Below, in pieces: positions 15,305-21,791 of a stretch of 24,176 bases of DNA. The stretch covers positions 1 to 24,176 of the forward strand of contig CAYVQU010000076.1 of NCBI GenBank assembly GCA_964453155.1. Direction: 5' to 3'. How positions within the stretch are numbered: the first letter of the stretch is position 1; each line of letters starts with the position of its first letter. The translations under genes were made by a program, and so were the position numbers. The DNA is from CAYVQU01 sp964453155. Its GTDB lineage: Bacteria > Chloroflexota > Anaerolineae > Anaerolineales > UBA11858. The notes under the pieces are model-generated. The model was given only the letters and a program-made list of their open reading frames with translations. It was not told where the DNA came from and searched no databases.

Positions 15305-15415
15305 GCATCCTGAGTAGCGAAAGCGTATCGAAGGGTGCTTTTTCGGATCATCCGCACCCTGTGATGCGGTCCTGCGGACCTACTCAGGCCTGTCCCGAGC
15401 TTGTCGATGGGATGC
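15305..15415. repeat. Dispersed palindromic repeat, family C, copy 2 (composite)
   Basis: GCATCCTGAGTAG (15305-15317) and GTATCGAAGGGTGC (15325-15338) are identical to blocks in the 5931-5975 copy. CTACTCAGG (15380-15388) and GGGATGC (15409-15415) then give the reverse-complement version, making a nested palindrome of about 110 bases between the PadR and Fe-S genes. Confidence 0.7.
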
Positions 15416-15486
15416 TTCCTACGTAACATTGGTTGTAAAGAAAATATGAAATATTTTTCCTGGTTTCTTGGTTTCCTCATCAAAAA

Positions 15487-16044
15487 TTATTTTTCAGGGA
15501 TTTCGCCACTCTGCAGCTGCGCAATGACGTTTTCGATCCATTCCAGGTTTGTTTTTGCCATCATTTTGCCAATTTCAAGGGTCTGCATCCAAAAGAAAAA
15601 TTCGCGCGGCGATTGGACGTAGTCGGCATAGACTTCCATACTTTGGGGAATCTGGTCGTATTGCTCCAGACCCAGCCGCATAAAATCGGCCACCCGCTGA
15701 TACATTGCTATGATTTCAGCATTCGAAAGCTGCCCGGCGAAGAAAACCTGGATCATGGGGGCGCTGCGGTTATCCCCAAAGGGTAGCGGGGTCACCAACC
15801 AGGTACGTAAGGCTTCCTGCCCGGTGGGGGTGATCGAATACTCTTTGCGGTCGGGGCGATTTTCTTGCTCGATGACCTCCATCTCCGCCCAGCCTTTTTC
15901 TGTTAACTGGTTGAGTGTTCGATAGATTTGGCTCTGGTCAGCGGGCCAAAAATGTCGCACAGAAGTATCGATTATTTTTTTCAAATCATAGCCCGAAAAA
16001 GGGCGGTAGTTCAAAAAACCAAGGATGGCATGTTGAAGTGACAT
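15487..16044 (-). CDS. PadR-family transcriptional regulator
   Basis: 185 residues. The N-terminal winged helix (LQHAILGFLNYRPFSGYDLKK split as AILGFLNYRPFSGYDL, then DQSQIYRTLNQLTEKGW and the wing KEYSITPTGQEALRTWL) is the PadR signature. The C-terminal part (about 100-185) is the helical dimerisation domain of the longer PadR/Vir-like group. It is transcribed divergently from the DUF418 gene. AAGGAG precedes the ATG by nine bases, and a good promoter with palindromes over the start site suggests autorepression. PadR proteins often sense phenolics or drugs and control neighbouring transporters; the DUF418 gene is the obvious second target. Confidence 0.9.
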   Translation of the reverse strand: MSLQHAILGFLNYRPFSGYDLKKIIDTSVRHFWPADQSQIYRTLNQLTEKGWAEMEVIEQENRPDRKEYSITPTGQEALRTWLVTPLPFGDNRSAPMIQVFFAGQLSNAEIIAMYQRVADFMRLGLEQYDQIPQSMEVYADYVQSPREFFFWMQTLEIGKMMAKTNLEWIENVIAQLQSGEIPEK

Positions 16045-16091
16045 ATAGGATACTCCTTATATAGGATTTAGCATATATATGATTGTGCACA
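16045..16091. promoter_or_regulatory. Candidate PadR operator region
   Basis: Between promoter and ATG of the PadR gene lie two perfect palindromes, TGTGCACA (16084-16091) and CATATATATG (16072-16081), and a direct repeat ATAGGAT at 16045-16051 and 16061-16067. PadR sites are usually ATGT-like dyads, so CATATATATG is the better candidate. A repressor bound here would block the start site. Confidence 0.4.
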
Positions 16092-16119
16092 TAATAACTA
16101 ATTCTCTATCCATTGTCAA
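16091..16119 (-). promoter_or_regulatory. Sigma70-like promoter of the PadR gene
   Basis: On the minus strand: -35 TTGACA (16119-16114, perfect), 17-base spacer, -10 TATTAT (16096-16091, five of six). The predicted start falls in the TGTGCACA palindrome about 40 bases before the ATG. Confidence 0.7.
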
Positions 16120-16149
16120 GCGATTTTTTCTTTTGTTCGCTATCATTGC

Positions 16150-16178
16150 GCGACAACAAATTGAGAAAATCGTATAAA
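16150..16178 (+). promoter_or_regulatory. Possible promoter of the DUF418 gene
   Basis: -35 GCGACA (16150-16155, four of six), 17-base spacer, -10 TATAAA (16173-16178, five of six), about 40 bases before ATG 16219. It lies about 60 bases from the divergent PadR promoter, close enough for shared control. Confidence 0.4.
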
Positions 16179-16218
16179 ATCAGTAGAGTTTCAATCCTAA
16201 GAAAACCCTGGAGGTTTT

Positions 16219-17391
16219 ATGACTTCGTCCGCACCCCCTACAGAAAAAATGGCCCCGATTCGCACAGCAGAACGGATTCAAATTTTGGATATTTTGCGAG
16301 GTTTTGCCATCTTCGGTATTTTGGCCGTTAACATCGCTGGGTTTGCCAGCCCGGCCTTTTTACCAGGCTATGAATATCCTGATTTTGTTCCCTGGTTTGA
16401 TGAATTGGCCGAGGGTTTCGTTATATTTTTGGCTGAAAGTAAATTTTTTACCATTTTCTCTTTTCTTTTTGGGTTGGGGTTTTCAGTTCAACTGGCCCGG
16501 GCTGAAGCGAAGGGCAAAGATATCAAATCGTTCTATCCCCGCCGCTTATGGCTGCTGTTTGTGATCGGAATTCTCCACGCCCTTTTCTTGTGGACCGGGG
16601 ATATTCTCCGGTTATATGCGCTATTGGGGTTTGCCCTGTTGGCCTTTCGAAACCGCACCAATCGTACTTTGATCATATGGATGATCGTTTTCGTTGTCAT
16701 CTCATTCCTGTTTATTGGGCTGATGGGTGGCGACGATAGCGGGATTCCCGGCTATGATGTGATCGCCAAGGCGCGGCTGACTTATAACAGTCCCTCGTAT
16801 TTAAGCGTCCTGATTTTTCAGTTCTTCTCCGGAATTGTTTCGTTCATCATCATCTTTCTGACCCAAGGACCGAGTGTAATGTCCTTGTTCTTACTCGGAC
16901 TGCTGGTCGGGCGGTCGAAATTCTTGGAAGACTTGCGTAAAAATCGGCAAGTTTTAAATCGAATTTTTTGGATTGGTCTGATCGTCGGCCTCGTGGGGAA
17001 TGGGCTTTATCTCTTCCTGGAAGATGCCTGGTTAGCGAGTCTGGCAATCACCTTTGGCTCCCCGGCGATGTCGGCCGCATATGTCTGCGGATTGGCATTG
17101 CTCTCCATTGGGGAGACCGGCTCCAAAATCCTGGCCCCGCTGGCCAGTGTAGGGCGGATGGCATTGACCAACTATGTCTTACAATCAGTTTTTTGTCTAT
17201 TTTTGTTCAGTGGATTTGGTTTCGGATTGTATGAAGATGTGGGCGCGGCCGGATTATTAGGAATTACTTTCCTGATCTATGGCTTGCAAATCCCCGTGAG
17301 TATGTGGTGGTTGAACCGGTTCCGGTTTGGGCCGTTGGAATGGATTTGGCGGTCGCTAACGTATCGGCAGTGGCAAACATTGCGCTCATAA
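16219..17391 (+). CDS. DUF418 (YeiB-like) integral membrane protein
   Basis: 390 residues with about nine hydrophobic helices. The start RIQILDILRGFAIFGILAVN (residues 18-37) and the end PLEWIWRSLTY are hallmarks of DUF418 proteins; ESKFFTIFSFLFGLGF in the third helix region is also typical. The family is distantly related to membrane acyltransferases but its biochemical role is unsettled. GGAGG five bases before ATG 16219 is a strong ribosome site. It is divergent from the PadR gene, so regulation by that protein is likely. A hairpin terminator follows the stop. Confidence 0.88.
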   Translation: MTSSAPPTEKMAPIRTAERIQILDILRGFAIFGILAVNIAGFASPAFLPGYEYPDFVPWFDELAEGFVIFLAESKFFTIFSFLFGLGFSVQLARAEAKGKDIKSFYPRRLWLLFVIGILHALFLWTGDILRLYALLGFALLAFRNRTNRTLIIWMIVFVVISFLFIGLMGGDDSGIPGYDVIAKARLTYNSPSYLSVLIFQFFSGIVSFIIIFLTQGPSVMSLFLLGLLVGRSKFLEDLRKNRQVLNRIFWIGLIVGLVGNGLYLFLEDAWLASLAITFGSPAMSAAYVCGLALLSIGETGSKILAPLASVGRMALTNYVLQSVFCLFLFSGFGFGLYEDVGAAGLLGITFLIYGLQIPVSMWWLNRFRFGPLEWIWRSLTYRQWQTLRS

Positions 17392-17446
17392 TGGGCTAAC
17401 TCATCCACTTGGTTGGTTCCTTAAACTGAGATCGGTGCAGAAGTAA

Positions 17447-17516
17447 AAAAACTCGGTTCTGATGCGATTTGATGGCAAAGAAACCGAGTTTTTGATTTTT
17501 GCTTAAAAAATCAAAA
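17447..17516 (+). terminator. Double hairpin terminator, probably bidirectional
   Basis: AAAAACTCGGTT (17447-17458) pairs with AACCGAGTTTTT (17482-17493) across a 23-base loop and ends in a T-run; TTTTGATTTTT (17490-17500) then pairs with AAAAATCAAAA (17506-17516) across five bases. It lies 55 bases after the DUF418 stop. Confidence 0.6.
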
Positions 17517-17669
17517 TTTGGATTCCAAAATCGGGCAAAATATGACAATTCCATCTTCAAAAAGTACCAGAGTACCCGCCATCTAAATGAGTAAATATGC
17601 TACGATTATAGGTGTGGTGGTTGCTTCTGCTTTTAATTAACTGGGGCTTCCACATCACCTTAGGCAAAT

Positions 17670-17698
17670 TTGCCAGCGTTCAATAACCATTTCATTAT
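17670..17698 (+). promoter_or_regulatory. Possible promoter of the FHA-ABC/kinase module
   Basis: -35 TTGCCA (17670-17675, five of six), 17-base spacer, -10 CATTAT (17693-17698, four of six). The predicted leader is short, with AGGAG at 17711-17715. Confidence 0.35.
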
Positions 17699-17722
17699 TG
17701 CATCACCGGAAGGAGTGTGAGC

Positions 17723-20700
17723 ATGGCGGACCGTGGTGATTGGGTTTTAAACATTTCGTCTGATGGGGGAATCTATAAATATTTGCTCAAACCTGGAAAA
17801 ACGATAATTGGTCGGACGACGATTTGCGATATTATGCTGATTGCCGATAACGTTTCGCGGCGGCATGCGCAAGTTGAAGTCACCACAGAGGGGGTGACTC
17901 TGATGGATTTAGGGTCGGCCAATGGCACTGTGTTGGGAGATGTTGAACTGCCGCCGCGCAAGCGGACCTCCCTCCTTTCTGGAAAAACTTTCCACGTAGG
18001 TCAATTTGATTTTAGTATTTCGGCTCATCAGGAAGGAGAACAAGTCGAAACCGATAAAATCATCTTGCAACCGGACGCCTCCACGCCCTTGGTACCGGGC
18101 GGGGATGTAACCACCGATAAAACTGTGGTCGGAGTATTTAGTGAAGGTCGGGCACCTAAACCCAATTTCTTTTTAATTTTTAACACTGGTAAAGAAAACT
18201 GGCAAAATATTCAATTGTATGATGGGGAATATGTGATTGGCCGAGTGCCGGAATGTGATATCCAGATCAAAACGATGGGTGTTTCCCGAAAACACGCCCA
18301 AATCAAGGTGGAGGGGGATCAGTTTTGGGTGAAAGACTTAAACTCCAGCAATGGCGTGCTCCTAGATGGAGAGAAAATTGATCCTGGAAAACCCCATCCT
18401 GTGCCTCCTGAAGGGATTTTCGTCATCGCCAAACAGCCCTTCCTGGTGTCAAAAGAGGGCCAACCCAATACCAATACCAAAGCCGATCTTTCAGGATTTG
18501 TTACCCAGGTTGTTTCCTCCCCGGTGCTGGACATGTACCAAAGCATGTCTCGGATGTCTCCCGCCCTGACCCAGGCTTCCCTGGTGACCGATATGCAGTT
18601 CCTGGATTTGAGCGGGGAGGATCGCATCACCATTGGTCGAGCCGAGGATAACACGGTCACCTTTGACCACCCGGCGGTCAGTCGCTATCACGCGGCCATT
18701 GAGCGATTGGGCACTCGCTTTCGGGTTAGTGATCTCAAAAGTGCCAACGGCGTTTACCTGAACAGCAAACTCGTCGAAGAGGAAGCCTTTCTAAAAGAAG
18801 GCGATGTGGTTAAAGTTGGCCCCTTTGATTTTGTGTTCTCCGGATTGGGCATTCAGGTGGAATCCGTTGAAGGCTACACCATCGACGCCTTTAATATTAA
18901 AAAATGGGTGACCAAAGAGCTTAATCTCCTCAAAGATATTAGTTTAAGTATCGGGGCCAATGAATTTGTGGCCGTGGTAGGGATGAGTGGGGCTGGCAAA
19001 ACCACCTTCATGGACACCCTCAACGGTTACCGCCCCGCCACGCATGGTGAAGTCTACGTCAGCGGGATCAATTTATACGAAAATTACAATATGTTCCGCG
19101 ATGATATCGGTTATGTCCCCCAGCGCGATATCGTCCATATGGAATTGACGCCCTGGATGGCCCTCGATTACGCGGGGAAATTACGTTTCCCGCCCGATAC
19201 CTCCACTGCTGAACGACATGCGGCTGTCGAGAGAACGCTCAAAGAACTGGGGCTCTGGGAACGTAAAGATGTAGTTATCTCGCGACTTTCCGGAGGGCAG
19301 CTCAAGCGGGTTTCCATTGGCGTCGAACTCCTGACCCGCCCCCGGTTACTCTTCCTCGACGAACCCACCAGCGGCTTGGACCCTGGCACCGAATTCGAGA
19401 TGATGAAACTGATGCGCCAACTAGCTGATCAGGGCCGAACGGTGATGGTTGTAACCCACACGACCAAAAACGTGATGCTCTGCGACAAAGTCGTCATCTT
19501 GGGGACGGGGGGCTATCTAGTCTTCTATGGTGCGCCCGAAGATGCCCTCGAATATTTCGATAGTTACCGGACCGCGCGCGAAAAACTCGAACGAGGCATG
19601 GAATTTGATGAAATTTACCGCCTGCTGGAAGATTCCGAGCGCGGGACCCCCGCGGATTGGGCTGACCGGTATCAGGCCAGTGTTTACGCCGAGCCCCCCG
19701 ATAAAGACCAGGTTGTAGGGGCTGCAGAATCGGCCGAGACGGTAACCCCAGTCGCCTCCACCGCGGCACCGTCGCAACAGCAGGTCAAAAAAATTTCATC
19801 TTTGCGTCAGTTGCAGATTCTTTCTGGTCGCAATATGACCATTCTGTTCCAAGATAAAGTGTCACTGGGGTTGATGTTGGCCTTGGCCCCCATTCTCGGC
19901 TTGATGAATTCGGTTTGGGGTAAAAATATCTATGACCAGGTGGATGGTAATGTCGAATTCGTCATGGGGTTGTGGTTTATGTCAGCCGTGGTAGCCATGT
20001 TGGTTGGCACCATGAGCAGCGTGCGCGAAATTGTCAAAGAAGCCGATATCTATAAACGTGAGCGCGCCGTTGGTCTCAAGATTTTCCCCTATGTCTTCTC
20101 GAAAATCTGGCTGGGATTGATCATGGCTCTCTATCAGGGGGGTATTATCTTAGGCATTGCCCTGTTACTTGTAGATGTACCCGTCCCCGGTAAAGAAACC
20201 TATTTGCAGTTTTTCATTACGATTGTTTTGGGTGTGGTCACAGGTTATTTAATGGGTTTGCTGATCTCCTCGGCCGTGCCAAACCAGAACGCGGCCTTGA
20301 TTGCTCTGATCGCAGTGGTTGTGCCCCAACTCATTTTGGGCGGCTTGCTGATTCCGCTGGAAAAAATCCCCCAGGGGCGCTTGATGAGCCACGCCGTTTT
20401 CTCGCGTTGGACGTTGGAGGGCTTCGTCATTTCTCAGGGGATGGGGGATACCCTCAATATCGATCAATGTTGGAAACTACCTCCCGAAGAGCGCAGTGCT
20501 CTTTCCGATGAAGATAAAAGTGATCCGGCTTGCCCCTGTATGGGTACCGACCTCTTTGACGATTGTGATGGCATCCCCGGTTTGCTCAACCCGGATTTTT
20601 ATGATGACATCTCCAAACGTGCCATTGCCCAGGCCGAACCCGACAAACCCGAGGAACCCACACCGTATCCCTCCCCAACCACCATTGCTACCCCTACCCA

Positions 20701-21262
20701 ATTGCCCTCCCCAACACCATTGTATTCACCAACGCCGGTACCTTCCTCAACGCCATATCCCTCGCCGACGCCTTTACCGACTAAAGTATTGCTTTACGAG
20801 TTGGACGAATATCGGGATGAAAGTCAGGCCCAAAGTGAAGCCTATTTTGAAGAGCGCTCCGATCAGATGAGTGATTATTACGACAGCCGGGCCGACCAGA
20901 TGGACACTTATTACGAAACCCGTTCTGATCAGATGAGTGATTATTTCGATACGGTCCAAGATCAATTCTCCGATTATTCCGATGATCAGAAAGAATCTAT
21001 GGAAAAGTATATGGATACCCGCCAGGAGCAAGCCGAAGGTTATTCTGAAAACCTTGACCAATACGGCACCGATTTGGCCGATTGGCAGCGTGACCGTCAG
21101 AAAGCCGTCAGCGCGGCCGAAAATGTGCTCAAGAGCTTGCTCGAGAAATTTGGCCGGGCCTTCGAAGGCGATCTAAACGACCGCTTGCTGGTATTAAGCA
21201 CGCAATCGCTCGTGATGTTCATCGGCATGTTGGTCTTTATGAAACGAAAAGATACGTTATAG
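17723..21262 (+). CDS. ABCG-type exporter with three N-terminal FHA domains and a hendecad-repeat extracytoplasmic insert
   Basis: One polypeptide of about 1180 residues (numbers count from GTG 17717; AGGAG favours ATG 17723, two residues later). Three FHA domains, each with the phosphothreonine-binding set: G32-R33, S47-R-R-H, N69-G; G175-R176, S190-R-K-H, N212-G; G307-R, S322-R-Y-H, N344-G. An ABC ATPase follows: Walker A GMSGAGKTT (Lys428), LSGGQLKRVSIG (from 524), Walker B LLFLDEPTSGLD (D548-E549), H-loop His581. The ABC-2 membrane part has five helices (about 714-900). Before the last helix (about 1158-1178) comes a long loop with cysteines (CW, CPC, C), a Thr-Pro-Ser linker (about 983-1025) and hendecad repeats (about 1032-1126). 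ATPase-before-membrane order and LDEPTSGLD mark the ABCG/White group. M. tuberculosis Rv1747 is the best-known FHA-ABC relative, with two FHA domains. Substrate unknown. Confidence 0.92.
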   Translation: MADRGDWVLNISSDGGIYKYLLKPGKTIIGRTTICDIMLIADNVSRRHAQVEVTTEGVTLMDLGSANGTVLGDVELPPRKRTSLLSGKTFHVGQFDFSISAHQEGEQVETDKIILQPDASTPLVPGGDVTTDKTVVGVFSEGRAPKPNFFLIFNTGKENWQNIQLYDGEYVIGRVPECDIQIKTMGVSRKHAQIKVEGDQFWVKDLNSSNGVLLDGEKIDPGKPHPVPPEGIFVIAKQPFLVSKEGQPNTNTKADLSGFVTQVVSSPVLDMYQSMSRMSPALTQASLVTDMQFLDLSGEDRITIGRAEDNTVTFDHPAVSRYHAAIERLGTRFRVSDLKSANGVYLNSKLVEEEAFLKEGDVVKVGPFDFVFSGLGIQVESVEGYTIDAFNIKKWVTKELNLLKDISLSIGANEFVAVVGMSGAGKTTFMDTLNGYRPATHGEVYVSGINLYENYNMFRDDIGYVPQRDIVHMELTPWMALDYAGKLRFPPDTSTAERHAAVERTLKELGLWERKDVVISRLSGGQLKRVSIGVELLTRPRLLFLDEPTSGLDPGTEFEMMKLMRQLADQGRTVMVVTHTTKNVMLCDKVVILGTGGYLVFYGAPEDALEYFDSYRTAREKLERGMEFDEIYRLLEDSERGTPADWADRYQASVYAEPPDKDQVVGAAESAETVTPVASTAAPSQQQVKKISSLRQLQILSGRNMTILFQDKVSLGLMLALAPILGLMNSVWGKNIYDQVDGNVEFVMGLWFMSAVVAMLVGTMSSVREIVKEADIYKRERAVGLKIFPYVFSKIWLGLIMALYQGGIILGIALLLVDVPVPGKETYLQFFITIVLGVVTGYLMGLLISSAVPNQNAALIALIAVVVPQLILGGLLIPLEKIPQGRLMSHAVFSRWTLEGFVISQGMGDTLNIDQCWKLPPEERSALSDEDKSDPACPCMGTDLFDDCDGIPGLLNPDFYDDISKRAIAQAEPDKPEEPTPYPSPTTIATPTQLPSPTPLYSPTPVPSSTPYPSPTPLPTKVLLYELDEYRDESQAQSEAYFEERSDQMSDYYDSRADQMDTYYETRSDQMSDYFDTVQDQFSDYSDDQKESMEKYMDTRQEQAEGYSENLDQYGTDLADWQRDRQKAVSAAENVLKSLLEKFGRAFEGDLNDRLLVLSTQSLVMFIGMLVFMKRKDTL
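20861..20945 (+). repeat. In-gene direct repeat encoding hendecads
   Basis: A 19-base exact repeat, GATCAGATGAGTGATTATT, occurs at 20861-20879 and 20927-20945, 66 bases apart, which is two 11-residue units. It shows that the protein repeat array grew by recent in-frame duplication. Confidence 0.8.
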
Positions 21263-21319
21263 GCGTGCATCTGTTACTTGCCATCAACAAAATCTACGTT
21301 CATCTGCGGTTAAATTTTT

Positions 21320-21790
21320 ATGAGCCAAAATACTTTAAACTGTCCCAAATGCGGCCATCAAAACCCTGAAGGTCAAGAAAATTGCCAATCCTGCGGTGCG
21401 GAAATCGGCGTCTATGCCCCAACGATGCAAAATGTCGATGTTTACGGGGCTACCATGGTAGAAACCGAAACATCTCAAGCCGAAGAAGAAATTCCGCGGG
21501 CTAGTTTAACTATCGAAGCCGGACGATTTAAGGGTCGGGTTTACACCCTGAAAAAGAATCAAACCTTAGGGCGGGAAAAATGTGAAATTATCTTGCGAGA
21601 CCCCCACTTATCGCGCCAGCATGCCAATATCAAATATCTGGAAGGGCAGTTTCTGCTCCTCGATTTAGGCTCCGCCAACCACACCTTTGTCAATGATCAG
21701 ATGATCCAGCATCCTACCCCGCTCCAAGATGGCGATCTGATCAGCATGGGCAACACCGATCTCCGTTTTACCCTGAAGGCGAGTGAATAA
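21320..21790 (+). CDS. Zinc-ribbon plus FHA domain protein, GarA/OdhI-like
   Basis: 156 residues, soluble. An N-terminal zinc ribbon with two CxxC pairs (CPKCG at 8-12, CQSCG at 23-27 approximately) is followed by a Thr/Glu-rich linker and an FHA domain (about 62-152) with LGRE, SRQHA and SANHTFVND. The usual Asn-Gly after the last strand is Asn-His here. The linker includes VETETS (Thr49, Thr51, Ser52), similar to the ETTS motif of GarA/OdhI, which is phosphorylated by Ser/Thr kinases and then bound by its own FHA domain. The gene lies between the FHA exporter and the kinase (one base to the kinase ATG), so it is probably a kinase substrate or adaptor; that is inference. Confidence 0.85.
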   Translation: MSQNTLNCPKCGHQNPEGQENCQSCGAEIGVYAPTMQNVDVYGATMVETETSQAEEEIPRASLTIEAGRFKGRVYTLKKNQTLGREKCEIILRDPHLSRQHANIKYLEGQFLLLDLGSANHTFVNDQMIQHPTPLQDGDLISMGNTDLRFTLKASE

Positions 21791-21791
21791 T

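Larger units (their letters stand above)
17392..17722. other. Intergenic region between the DUF418 and FHA-ABC genes
   Basis: Holds two stem-loops (17447-17516) and a plausible promoter (17670-17698) for the downstream signalling module. No coding sequence is seen. Confidence 0.5.

Noticed and set aside
20464..20610. Metal-binding EF-hand or zinc site in the Cys/Asp-rich exporter loop
   Set aside because: DEDKSD and DDCDG segments are acidic but do not form a convincing 12-residue EF-hand loop; disulfides are as likely.
20496..20870. Proline-rich frame within the exporter gene
   Set aside because: It is a shifted reading of the Thr-Pro-Ser linker region of the exporter; the real frame continues through it.
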